DNA from: Emticicia soli
GTDB taxonomy: Bacteria > Bacteroidota > Bacteroidia > Cytophagales > Spirosomataceae
Length of the DNA: 64,000 bases
Direction: 5' to 3'
Assembly (NCBI RefSeq): GCF_037860775.1
Contig: NZ_JBBEWC010000008.1
Location: forward strand, 124,001-188,000
In this document: one piece after another, positions 52,313 through 61,531 of the stretch
Position numbering within the stretch: position 1 is the first letter of the stretch
Layout: each line of letters opens with the position of its first letter
Notes under the pieces: generated by a model
Database searches by the model: none
What the model was told of the DNA's origin: nothing
Seen by the model: the letters and a program-made list of their open reading frames with translations, nothing else
Made by a program: the position numbers and the translations under genes

Positions 52313-54247
52313 ATGAAAAGACTCCTCACAGTTTTATTAATAAGTGTAAGCGTGCTTTGTCAGGCGCAAGTAACACCACGTAACATATTTGCTACTAAGT
52401 TTTCAGCAGACAGCTTTAAGTCGGCTATTATTCCTAAAAGCCAATGGAAACCATACCCAAAAACACCCGATGAGTGGAGAATCGCTCTACCTGATAGTAT
52501 TATTCAAAGTATCATAAAAACGGGCGAAGAAACTGCAAAAAAAGAAATGCCTCAGTTATCGGCAACAATTCTGATGGACTACGTGCGCTCTGGAGACAGG
52601 GAACGGCATTCTAAAATATCTTATGCACGCCGTATAAACCTGATGGACTTGGTATTGGCTGAATCGATGGAAGGTAAAGGACGCTTTACCGAAGATATTA
52701 TGAATTATGTATGGGCTATTTGTGAAGAAACATATTGGGGAGTTCCGGCTCACCTGGGCGTACAAAAAGCAAAAAGCGGCCTACCCGATGCCGAAGACCC
52801 AACAGTTGATTTGTTTGCTGCCGAAACTGCATCGGTACTAGGCTTAACCGACTATTTTGTAGGCGAAAAATTAGATAAGATATCGCCACTTGTGCGTAAA
52901 AGAATTTATTTCGAAACCAACCGCAAGATTTTTGAACCAATCAAAGAAGTAAACCGCTATGGTTATTTGAGTAAGACAACACAGGTAAATAACTGGAATC
53001 CGTGGATAGTTTCGAACTTGTTGATAGCTGATTTATTTCTGGAGACTGACGAGAGCAAAAGAGCAAGCAATGCTTATACCTATTCTACATTAATGGATGC
53101 TTACCTGAATAGCCTTGGCGATGATGGCGGTTGCGACGAAGGCCCAAGCTATTGGTTTGCCGCAGGTGCTTGTGTGTTCGACGCCCTCGAAACGCTCTCT
53201 AGTGCTTCAAACGGGAAAATTGATATTTATGAGCAACCCATAGTAAAAAACATGGCAGCTTATATTTATAAAACCCACATTGCCGACGATTACTTTGTAA
53301 ACTTTGCCGATGCCGACCCAAAACTTCGTCCTGATGGTTTAATGCTATACCGCTTCGGAAAAGCATTGAATGATGATGCCCTTACGCAATTCGGTTTGTG
53401 GGCTTTTGAGAGATTCCCTACCACGGCCTCATCAAATGGCAGTTTCCATCGTATGCGCCGCCTTGCTAATCTTCTGACTGTGAAACAAATGCCACAGATA
53501 AAACATAATTATGTGCCAAGCACCGATGCATGGTTTAACGATACACAAGTGCTTACAACCCGTGCTTCAAATGGCTTTTATCTGGCTACGCACGCAGGCC
53601 ACAATGCCGAAAGCCACAACCATAACGATGTTGGCGATTTTCTTTTATATGCCAACGGTGAGCCTGTGATTATTGATGCCGGCAGAGGCAATTATACAGC
53701 CCGCACTTTTTCGTCAAGACGTTACGAACTTTGGTTTACACAATCGCAATACCACAATCTGCCTATCGTAAACGGTAAAGGCCAATTGGCTGGCCGCCAT
53801 TTTGAAGGTGCAAACGTGCAAAGCACCATCAACAAAAAAGAAGCTTCTCTAAGCATGAATATTGCCCCTGCTTACGACAAAGAAGCGGGTATTCAGACCT
53901 GGAATAGAACAGTAAAACTCAACAAAAATAAAAACCGAATTGAAATTGCCGACGATTATACTTTAAACCAAACACCGACCTCTTTGGAGCAGGTCTTTAT
54001 GACTGTCTGTGATATAGATACAGCTACACCGGGCAAAATCGTATTGACCACTCCAAAGAACCAAAAGGTAATGGTATTGTATAATGATAAAAACTGGACA
54101 GTTTCAACCGACCTGCCCTCAACCGAAGGCATGGAGTACAAAAGCTTTAAAACCAAATGGGATAACCGCCCTGTGCGCCGTATTATACTAAGTAGCAAAA
54201 ACCTTCAGAAAGAAGGTAAGAATATCTTTACGATAGCAATGAATTGA
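52313..54247 (+). CDS. Heparinase II/III-domain lyase, second gene of the pair
   Basis: 644 aa. Signal peptide to CQAQ (about 19). The toroid has NNWNPWIVSNLLIADLFL and DDGGCDEGPSYWFAAGACVFDAL; the beta-sandwich opens with H427 and S434-H-N-H-N-D439 (VGDFLLYANGEPVIIDAGRGNYT), then SSRRYELWFTQSQYHNLPIVNG. It is more like PL12/PL21/PL33-type heparinases than the gene upstream, so the two probably cleave different bonds or act in turn. 25-bp gap, same operon. Confidence 0.87.
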   Translation: MKRLLTVLLISVSVLCQAQVTPRNIFATKFSADSFKSAIIPKSQWKPYPKTPDEWRIALPDSIIQSIIKTGEETAKKEMPQLSATILMDYVRSGDRERHSKISYARRINLMDLVLAESMEGKGRFTEDIMNYVWAICEETYWGVPAHLGVQKAKSGLPDAEDPTVDLFAAETASVLGLTDYFVGEKLDKISPLVRKRIYFETNRKIFEPIKEVNRYGYLSKTTQVNNWNPWIVSNLLIADLFLETDESKRASNAYTYSTLMDAYLNSLGDDGGCDEGPSYWFAAGACVFDALETLSSASNGKIDIYEQPIVKNMAAYIYKTHIADDYFVNFADADPKLRPDGLMLYRFGKALNDDALTQFGLWAFERFPTTASSNGSFHRMRRLANLLTVKQMPQIKHNYVPSTDAWFNDTQVLTTRASNGFYLATHAGHNAESHNHNDVGDFLLYANGEPVIIDAGRGNYTARTFSSRRYELWFTQSQYHNLPIVNGKGQLAGRHFEGANVQSTINKKEASLSMNIAPAYDKEAGIQTWNRTVKLNKNKNRIEIADDYTLNQTPTSLEQVFMTVCDIDTATPGKIVLTTPKNQKVMVLYNDKNWTVSTDLPSTEGMEYKSFKTKWDNRPVRRIILSSKNLQKEGKNIFTIAMN

Positions 54248-54264
54248 AAACTTGTCTTGAGCTG

Positions 54265-54334
54265 TGATTTACCTGATTAAACTGATTGTTATGATTTTGA
54301 ACAGACAACAATTCATTTTTTTTCAGGTAAATCA
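54265..54334. repeat. Relic of the 55-bp inverted-repeat element
   Basis: TGATTTACCTGA (54265-54276) and TCAGGTAAATCA (54323-54334) are a 12-bp perfect inverted repeat, with TCTTGA before and TTCAGA after. These are the inner-end motifs of the element at 8376-8607. It lies between the convergent lyase and MFS genes and may act as their shared terminator. Confidence 0.45.
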
Positions 54335-54364
54335 AAGTTCAGACAATAATCAAAGACTAAAAAA

Positions 54365-55522
54365 TCATTTATCCTTAAAAGTAAAAGCAACAATTACCAG
54401 CAATACACTTACACCTCCTAAAGCTAAGGGTAATGAGGTAAGCTCTGCAATAAAGCCAAGTGCTGCAGGGCCTGCCAATTGCCCAATATAACCGAGCGTT
54501 GTTACACCCGCAATAGCTACACTAGGCGATGTATCAGGTAAATCTCCGGCGGCACTAAAAAACACAGGAACAATATTGGCACAGCCAATACCTACCAGCA
54601 CAAAGCCAAACACCGTAATTGCACCAATCGGAATACTAATAGCTATTATGATACCAATAGCAGCTATAATACCACCATAAAGCACTACTTTTTTAGGATT
54701 GAAGTGATGAATAAGTTTATCGCCCGACATACGCATAATTGCCATCGCTACCGAAAAAGCAGCAAAGCCTACACCCGATATACTCTCATTAAAATTGCGA
54801 TAAAATTGCAGAAATACTGCGCTCCAGTCGAGAATTGCTCCCTCGGCCAGAAACGCAACAAAGCACATTAAACCTAGCACAAGTACTCTGCCCTTCGGAA
54901 TAGTGAGCGTGGCGGCCTCAACCGTTTTTTCTTCTGAGCGAGGCAGTAAGCTGCTATATTGGCTCACAGCAATAAACACCAACAAGCCTGATATAACAAC
55001 TATTGCAAGGGTAGAAGATAAGCCCAAACCCAACAGAAAACCCAAACCTAATGAGCCAATAAGCCCCCCAACGCTAAACAAACCATGAAACGACGACATG
55101 ATGTACTTACCCGTGCGCTCTTGTATTACCACAGCCTGCGCATTCATTGATACATCAATAGCGCCAATAGCTACGCCAAACAAGTATAACGATACCGCCA
55201 GCGCAAGGCTGGTGCTGGCAAATAATAACAAGGGCAATACGGCCGCAATCATTAATGCCGACAGAAGCATGATAAGCCTGCTGCCAAACCTGTTAATGAG
55301 TGAGCCCGTAAAGGGCATAATGGTCATGGCACCTGCGCCAAGGCACAAGAGTATCAAACCGAGTTCGGCTTCGTTGAGGTTGAGTCTGATTTTAGCCAAC
55401 GGAACCATTGGCACCCATGTGGCCAAACCAAGCCCACAAACCAGAAAAAGTGCTTGAGTAGCAAAACGGGCCTTGCTTAATTGTTTCTGAGGAGTTGTGT
55501 CTGTTGGTAGAGGAAGATCCAT
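54365..55522 (-). CDS. MFS transporter (YbjJ/FucP-like group)
   Basis: 385 aa, about 12 hydrophobic segments. Starts MDLPLPTDTT with ARFATQALFLVCGLGLATWVPMVPLAKIRLNLNEAELGLILL (TM1 and the loop typical of this group) and GSLINRFGSRLIMLLSALM as motif A. AIDVSMNAQAVVIQERTGK is a mark of the YbjJ-like branch. Likely sugar or metabolite export/import; orientation opposite to the lyase operon, so the link to it is only by position. Confidence 0.85.
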   Translation of the reverse strand: MDLPLPTDTTPQKQLSKARFATQALFLVCGLGLATWVPMVPLAKIRLNLNEAELGLILLCLGAGAMTIMPFTGSLINRFGSRLIMLLSALMIAAVLPLLLFASTSLALAVSLYLFGVAIGAIDVSMNAQAVVIQERTGKYIMSSFHGLFSVGGLIGSLGLGFLLGLGLSSTLAIVVISGLLVFIAVSQYSSLLPRSEEKTVEAATLTIPKGRVLVLGLMCFVAFLAEGAILDWSAVFLQFYRNFNESISGVGFAAFSVAMAIMRMSGDKLIHHFNPKKVVLYGGIIAAIGIIIAISIPIGAITVFGFVLVGIGCANIVPVFFSAAGDLPDTSPSVAIAGVTTLGYIGQLAGPAALGFIAELTSLPLALGGVSVLLVIVAFTFKDK

Positions 55523-56099
55523 CTAAATAATAAGTATGATTAAAGTATTTATTAAAAATATTATAAAAGAGATTTCGCCGAATTAGTTCACGCTCAAATG
55601 CCCTCAGGGTGTATATTTTAAAAAAAATTAATAATTAATTTCAATCTTCTAAGAATATTCCCCAAATTTACATAGATATTTGAGCACCTTACGAACCTCA
55701 TCTAGTAATTTTTTATAAAACCATAGTAGCAATTTGGGCAAAACAATTGTATGTTTTTGCATACTGCGGTCCTGCTCTTTGGCTTTCCCAAAAAGTCATC
55801 ATAAGCACAGAAGTAGTCTTTTTGAAAAATCCACAATAGTCAGAAGATTATTTTAACCTAACCTCGATTGAATAGGATTATACAAAGAAATTTCAAATTT
55901 CTTAAAAAATGTTAAATTCTATTGAGAAGAGGCCTAAGAAAAGTTAACTATTTGATTTCTAGCAAATAGACATTTGTATAAGCCTTAATTTCATGATTTT
56001 TTTCTATCAGAAATTTAGGAATGGAGAAATCTGCTAAACCGTTTTTGTTTGTATTTTTTAAAGAATATTTGAAATGATTTAGGGATTTTGCCGAGTTAA
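55523..56099. other. Long AT-rich intergenic region, nothing recognised
   Basis: 577 bp between the divergently placed MFS and second sigma genes. Very AT-rich, with short A/T palindromes (AATTAATAATTAATT near 55632). No ORF, repeat-family copy or RNA structure was made out. Confidence 0.5.
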
Positions 56100-56131
56100 T
56101 TGACTATAACTATTAAGAATTCATACGTTTG
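56100..56131 (+). promoter_or_regulatory. Promoter of the second ECF sigma gene
   Basis: TTG (56100-56102), 21 bases, TACGTTTG (56124-56131), a full TANNTTTG match. The in-frame TTG at 56129 lies inside the -7 box, so it cannot be the start codon; ATG 56150 is chosen. Confidence 0.65.
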
Positions 56132-56149
56132 AAAACTGACCTACCCGTA

Positions 56150-56707
56150 ATGAAGTACCAAAAACTTAGTGATGAAGAATTGGTTGATTTCTTAAAGAGC
56201 GATAATGAAACGGCTTTTGAAGAAATATATAATAGGTATTGGTACAAATTGTTTGGCGTTGCTTATCATGAAATAGGTACAAAGGAAGAGGCCGAGGAGT
56301 TAGTACACGATTTGTTTGAGAGCCTTTGGAACCGTCGCCAGAGTAGTGTTATAAGACATTTGAGCTCTTACCTGGTGGTGTCAATCAAACACCTGTCCAC
56401 CAACTACATTAAGTCGCAAATTACACAGAGAAAGTTTCAGGAGTACCTGATTTTCAATCAGATACAACAATCATATTCAACAGACGAAATCGTTCATTTT
56501 ACTGACTTATCAAAAGCAGTAGAAGAAGCTATGAAGAAGTTGCCCGAAAAAAGTTGTGAAATATTCAAACTAAGTCGTTTTGAAAACCAGTCGGTACGAG
56601 ACATTGCCCACAGAATGAACCTATCAGAAAAGGCAGTAGAATACCATCTGACCAAAACCCTTAAGGTTTTGAAAGAGCAGCTAAAGGCATATCATAGCGA
56701 TAATTAA
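56150..56707 (+). CDS. ECF RNA polymerase sigma factor (second locus)
   Basis: 185 aa from ATG 56150 (see promoter entry for the start choice). Region 2: TAFEEIYNRYWYKLFGVAYHEIG and EEAEELVHDLFESLWNRR; region 4: AMKKLPEKSCEIFKLSRFENQSVRDIAHRMN and SEKAVEYHLTKTLKVLKEQL. Same family as the protein at 42568, with the same role for its own susC-susD pair. The fecR gene starts 48 bases after its stop. Confidence 0.92.
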   Translation: MKYQKLSDEELVDFLKSDNETAFEEIYNRYWYKLFGVAYHEIGTKEEAEELVHDLFESLWNRRQSSVIRHLSSYLVVSIKHLSTNYIKSQITQRKFQEYLIFNQIQQSYSTDEIVHFTDLSKAVEEAMKKLPEKSCEIFKLSRFENQSVRDIAHRMNLSEKAVEYHLTKTLKVLKEQLKAYHSDN

Positions 56708-56755
56708 TTTTTGTTTTTAAAATTAAAGAATCCGTTATCTACGGAGCCCAGGTCT

Positions 56756-57787
56756 ATGAACCAGCACGAATTCGACAAACTTTTAGAAAAATACTTGGCA
56801 GGCGAATGTGATTCTGAAGAAGAACAACTGATTTGGGATTGGCAGGAGAATATGCTGAAAAACAGCCAGATTCTCTTGAATTCTGACGAAAAAGAAGCCA
56901 TTAAAAACCGACTATGGAACAGAATATACAATAACACAATAGGTGGTACATACACATACGAAGAAGACGAAGAAGGAACAAGGAACAGAGGGCTTAAAAT
57001 TCTGAAATGGGGCATTGCAGCCATGCTTGTTATTGGTTTAGCCAATATTTTTCTGATAATGAAAAATAACGATGCTAAAGCCATAGCCGAGGCCACAGCA
57101 GTTACACAAGCAAGCGATATTGAAGTTAAAAATACTTCGGCCACCGATAGTGAAATAAAACTCGAAGATGGCACAGTGGTAACTTTAAAGAAAAACAGTA
57201 GTATAAGTTACCCAAAGCACTTTGGCCAAAAAACACGGAATGTGTATTTAAAAGGTGAAGCCTTTTTTAAAGTGAAAAGAAACCCAAATGCACCATTTAT
57301 AGTACACACGGGCGAGTTGGTAACCGAGGTATTGGGCACAAGTTTCAACGTGAAATCTTATGATAACTCTAAGGCCATTGAGGTGTCGGTTACCTCCGGC
57401 AGAGTATCGGTTTATGAAGTGTCAGAAAAATCGCCGGCAAAGAAAAACGGGGTAATACTAACCCCAAATCAAAAGGTGGTTTTTGATAAAAGTTCAAAAA
57501 AAATTATGCCTGGTATTGTCGAAAATCCCGTTGTTTTAACGGTTTCGCCTACTAAAATTGACTTTATTTTTGAAGATACGCCTTTGTCTCAGGTATTGCA
57601 GAAATTGAAAAATGTATACGGTATCGAGATAATTCTTGAGAACCAGGACCTGAACCATTGCGAACTAACTGCCGACCTGAACGACCTGCCACTAAACACG
57701 CAACTTGAATTAATTTGTAGAACAGTTAACGCAAGATACGAGCAAAGAGGCACCAGTTATTTTGTGAGTGGCGAGGGGTGCAAATAA
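56756..57787 (+). CDS. FecR-family anti-sigma factor (second locus)
   Basis: 343 aa from ATG 56756; an in-frame TTG at 56711 adds a non-homologous N-terminus and is not used, and the ATG start makes the length equal to the first FecR. N-terminal KLLEKYLAGECDSEEE matches the first FecR's sigma-binding part. One membrane span (LKWGIAAMLVIGLANIFLI, about 95-113), FecR domain (IKLEDGTVVTLKKNSSISYP, GEAFFKVKRNPNAPF, VLGTSFNVKS), DUF4974 C-terminus (FIFEDTPLSQVLQKLKNVYG, LTADLNDLPL). Confidence 0.93.
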   Translation: MNQHEFDKLLEKYLAGECDSEEEQLIWDWQENMLKNSQILLNSDEKEAIKNRLWNRIYNNTIGGTYTYEEDEEGTRNRGLKILKWGIAAMLVIGLANIFLIMKNNDAKAIAEATAVTQASDIEVKNTSATDSEIKLEDGTVVTLKKNSSISYPKHFGQKTRNVYLKGEAFFKVKRNPNAPFIVHTGELVTEVLGTSFNVKSYDNSKAIEVSVTSGRVSVYEVSEKSPAKKNGVILTPNQKVVFDKSSKKIMPGIVENPVVLTVSPTKIDFIFEDTPLSQVLQKLKNVYGIEIILENQDLNHCELTADLNDLPLNTQLELICRTVNARYEQRGTSYFVSGEGCK

Positions 57788-57893
57788 AGAACTTAAAAAC
57801 GTCTATCTATTCAATCTTAACATACAAGTAAAACAATCACCAAAAAAATCTAAAAGTAATTAATTAACCAAAATGAAAACATGAAACAAAAAA

Positions 57894-57962
57894 GCCGACA
57901 ATGTAGTAACACATCATCGGCCTTGAAAGACTCTCAACCGAACGGCAATTCGGTGTAGAGAG
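57894..57962 (+). promoter_or_regulatory. Two-hairpin leader of second susC
   Basis: After ACAAAAAA, GCCGACAATGT pairs with ACATCATCGGC (two internal mismatches; 57894-57921). A second stem, CTCTcaACCGAA/TTCGGTgtAGAG, spans 57931-57960. GTTTTTACCT follows and the start is AAATGTATGAAAAAA, as in the first locus. Stem sequences differ, the layout is kept. Confidence 0.6.
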
Positions 57963-58004
57963 TAGAGTTTTTACCTATCTCAAGTATAAAAACAACCTAA
58001 ATGT

Positions 58005-61000
58005 ATGAAAAAAGACGTACGTAGAAAAAATTTTTTGCTCATAGCAATGAAAATTACGTTTACTCAACTCCTGATGGTCGCTCTCTTTAGCGGACTTTCT
58101 TATGCCTATGACGTGAATGGTCAGGAAGTACTGAACACTAATGTTTCTTTAAAGATAGAGGCTTTAGAAGTGAAGAAGATTCTGAGCCAAATAGAAAAAC
58201 AGGCTGATGTGAAGTTTGTGTATAGTTCAAACACTATACGATTGAATCAGAAAGTATCTATCATGATAAGCAATCGTTTATCAGAGGTACTTGATGATTT
58301 GTTTACACCACTTCAAATCTCTTATGAGGTAATAGGTGACCGCATTTTACTGCGCAAAAAGTCTCAAATGAAAAAGATGTCGCATATCGATGAACTTCGA
58401 CTGCAAGACGGAAGCATCATTGAGCAAACAGTAAAAGGCCGTGTTACTGAAGGCGATAAGAACGAAGGTTTGCCGGGTGTAAGCGTTGTGATAAAAGGTA
58501 CTACGAAAGGAACAACTACCGACGTTGACGGTAACTATACCCTTGTTGTGCCTGATAACAAGGCTGTGCTTGTTTTTAGTATTGTTGGTTTTGAGCCTCA
58601 GGAGGTGATTGTAGGCAACCGCACTACTATTGATGTAGCTATGCAGTCTGATGTTAAAACTTTAGGTGAAGTTGTGGTTGTGGGTTATGGTGTTCAGAAA
58701 AAAGAAACCGTAACAGGTTCGGTTGTAAGTGTGAAAGGGGCTGAATTAGTAAAATCACCAGCCGTAAACTTAACCAACTCTTTAGCAGGTCGTCTTCCTG
58801 GTGTTGTTGCCGTCAACAGAAGTGGAGAGCCAGGTAATGATAACTCAGCAATTCGTATTCGTGGTGCAAATACCCTTAATAATAGTGAAGCCCTAATCGT
58901 AATCGATGGTATCCCTAACCGTGCTGGTGGTTTATCTCGTTTGAACCCGGCTGATATTGAAACTATCTCAGTATTGAAAGATGCCTCTGCAGCTATCTAC
59001 GGTTCTCGTGCGGCCAACGGTGTTATCTTGATTACTACCAAAAGAGGTAAAACTGGTAAACCAGAATTATCTTACTCGTTCAACCAAGGTTTTGCAAGAC
59101 CAACAGTTGTACCTGCATTAGCCAATGCTGCACAATATGTTAGTATGCTTAACGACCTTGACATTTACCAATTGCCAGTAAGTGAGTGGGCTGCTGCCAA
59201 TCAGGCTTACAAAACAAATGGTTCTTTTACAAGACCAAACGGTGAAACTAGAAAAGCTCCTTTCCAACCGTCTGAAATCCAGAAATATGCTGATGGTTCA
59301 GACCCTTGGTTGTATCCTAACACTGACTGGTACGCTGCTACTTTGAAAGATTGGTCGCCACAGTCACGTCATAATGTACAATTGAACGGTGGTACAGAAA
59401 ACATCAGATACCTTACTTCATTGGGTTATCAGAAACAAGATGCGTTCTACAAACAATCGGCTACTGCTTATGAGCAATACGATATCAGAGTTAACCTTGA
59501 TGCTAAAATCAATAAATACATCAATGTTCAGGTAGGTTTAGTAGCTCGCGAAGAGTTCCGTCGTTATCCTACAAAACCAGCAAGTGCTATCTTCCGTATG
59601 CAAATGCGTGGTAAACCACACCAACAAGCTTTCTGGCCAAACGGTTTACCTGGTCCTGATATCGAAAACGGTGAAAACCCGGTTGTAATTACAACAAACC
59701 AGACAGGTTACGAGCACGATAAACAAGATTATTTCCAAAGTAACGGACAAATCGACATCAAAATCCCTGGTATCGAAGGTCTTAAATTTACAGGTACTGC
59801 AGCAATTGACAAACGTATCCGTTCGACAAGACGTTGGGAGACACCATGGACGCTTTATGAAAGAGGTGTTGGTTTTGAAGCTGATGGTACAACGCCAATC
59901 CTTAGCCCAAGTAAACGTGGACCTGCCGAGCCTCGCTTGAATCTTGGTAACGAAACGCAATTGAATATCTTATTGGGTGCTGTTGGTACTTATGAGCGTA
60001 CATTCGGTAGCCACGGTCTTACTGTACTAGCTGGTACAAACCGTGAGACAATCCAAGGTACAAACTTCAATGCTTTCCGTCGTTACTTTATCTCAACAGC
60101 TATCGACCAGATGTTTGCCGGTGGTGACCTTGAGAAAAACAACGGTGGTGGTGCTTATGAATCTGCACGTCTTAACTACTTTGGTCGTGTAGCTTATAAT
60201 TACAAAGAAAAATATCTTGCTGAGTTCTTATGGCGTTATGATGGTTCTGACATCTTCCCTAAACAAACACGTTATGGTTTCTTCCCTGGTGTTATGTTGG
60301 GTTGGGTAATGTCTGAAGAAGGTTTTATCAAAAACGCTCTACCAGTTGTTAATTACTTAAAACTACGTGGTTCGTGGGGGCAGATGGGTAACGACCAAGT
60401 GTATTTACCTAATACAACAACGCCTGCTACTTACCAATACTTGTCTACTTATGGTTTCCGTAGCTATATTATCAACAATATAGAAACCAAAACTTTGTTT
60501 GAAACACGTATTCCTAACAATAACATTACCTGGGAGGTTGCCAATAACTCAAATATTGGTTTAGAAGGTCAGTTGTTTAATGGTAAATTATCGTTTGAGT
60601 TCGATTTATTCTCAAACAGACGTACAAACATCTTGTGGTTCAGAAATGCATCGGTTCCTCAATCAACTGGTTTAACACTTCCTGCTGAAAACATCGGTGA
60701 AGTATCAAACAAAGGTTGGGATTTCAGCCTAGGTTACCGTAGCCAAGTTGGTGAATTCAAATATAGCGTAGGTATCAATGGTGGTTATGCTAAAAACAAA
60801 GTAGAGTTCTGGGACGAAGCTCCGGGTGCTCCTGAATGGCAACGTACTACTGGCCGCCCTATGAATACCTATTTGGTTTACCAATATGATGGTGTATTCA
60901 AAGACCAAGCCGAAATTGATGCAAACCCAATTGATTACAAAGCTATTGTAAACCAATTGCGCCCTGGAGATATGAAATACAAAGATTTCAATGGTGATGG

Positions 61001-61511
61001 TAAAATCACTCCTGATGATCAAGTTCGTAACGATAACACGCAATTACCGTTGTTCCAAGGTGGTGCTAATATCTCTGCATCGTACAAAAACTTCGACCTT
61101 TCTATCTTATTCCAAGGTGCAGCAGGTGCAAAACAATACGTAAGTGCAGGTGAGTCGGGTAACATTGGTAACTACTTGTTAGATATTTATGAAAACCGTT
61201 GGACAATCGACAACCCAAGCAGTGTACACCCACGTATCGCTAACCGTAGCGACCAGTACTACTCAAATGGTAACACATATTGGTTAAGAAGCACAGACTA
61301 TATCCGTTTGAAAAACTTCGAGATAGGATACACTATTCCTAGCAACCTGGGTTCAAAAATTGGTTTAAACAACTTTAGAGTTTATGTGAATGGACTAAAC
61401 ATGTTGACTTGGGATAAACTTAAAGTATATGACCCTGAGACAGATAACTCAACTGGTCAGTACTATCCTCAGTCAAAAATCATTAACGTAGGTCTAACAG
61501 CAACATTCTAA
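58005..61511 (+). CDS. SusC/RagA-family TonB-dependent transducer with STN domain (second locus)
   Basis: 1168 aa. Signal region to YAYD (about 36), STN domain (about 45-117), CarboxypepD_reg-like domain (about 142-215, VKGRVTEGDKNEGLPGVSV), plug (GEVVVVGYGVQKKETVTGSV from 221), barrel to a terminal Phe (VGLTATF). Intact. Codon choice leans to GGT, CGT and AAC, by eye more than at 3-10 kb, where GGC and GCC are frequent; this suggests high expression. Confidence 0.95.
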   Translation: MKKDVRRKNFLLIAMKITFTQLLMVALFSGLSYAYDVNGQEVLNTNVSLKIEALEVKKILSQIEKQADVKFVYSSNTIRLNQKVSIMISNRLSEVLDDLFTPLQISYEVIGDRILLRKKSQMKKMSHIDELRLQDGSIIEQTVKGRVTEGDKNEGLPGVSVVIKGTTKGTTTDVDGNYTLVVPDNKAVLVFSIVGFEPQEVIVGNRTTIDVAMQSDVKTLGEVVVVGYGVQKKETVTGSVVSVKGAELVKSPAVNLTNSLAGRLPGVVAVNRSGEPGNDNSAIRIRGANTLNNSEALIVIDGIPNRAGGLSRLNPADIETISVLKDASAAIYGSRAANGVILITTKRGKTGKPELSYSFNQGFARPTVVPALANAAQYVSMLNDLDIYQLPVSEWAAANQAYKTNGSFTRPNGETRKAPFQPSEIQKYADGSDPWLYPNTDWYAATLKDWSPQSRHNVQLNGGTENIRYLTSLGYQKQDAFYKQSATAYEQYDIRVNLDAKINKYINVQVGLVAREEFRRYPTKPASAIFRMQMRGKPHQQAFWPNGLPGPDIENGENPVVITTNQTGYEHDKQDYFQSNGQIDIKIPGIEGLKFTGTAAIDKRIRSTRRWETPWTLYERGVGFEADGTTPILSPSKRGPAEPRLNLGNETQLNILLGAVGTYERTFGSHGLTVLAGTNRETIQGTNFNAFRRYFISTAIDQMFAGGDLEKNNGGGAYESARLNYFGRVAYNYKEKYLAEFLWRYDGSDIFPKQTRYGFFPGVMLGWVMSEEGFIKNALPVVNYLKLRGSWGQMGNDQVYLPNTTTPATYQYLSTYGFRSYIINNIETKTLFETRIPNNNITWEVANNSNIGLEGQLFNGKLSFEFDLFSNRRTNILWFRNASVPQSTGLTLPAENIGEVSNKGWDFSLGYRSQVGEFKYSVGINGGYAKNKVEFWDEAPGAPEWQRTTGRPMNTYLVYQYDGVFKDQAEIDANPIDYKAIVNQLRPGDMKYKDFNGDGKITPDDQVRNDNTQLPLFQGGANISASYKNFDLSILFQGAAGAKQYVSAGESGNIGNYLLDIYENRWTIDNPSSVHPRIANRSDQYYSNGNTYWLRSTDYIRLKNFEIGYTIPSNLGSKIGLNNFRVYVNGLNMLTWDKLKVYDPETDNSTGQYYPQSKIINVGLTATF

Positions 61512-61531
61512 AAAAATTAACTTGAACAGCA

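Noticed and set aside
56129..56149. TTG start for the second sigma factor
   Set aside because: The codon lies within the TACGTTTG promoter box.
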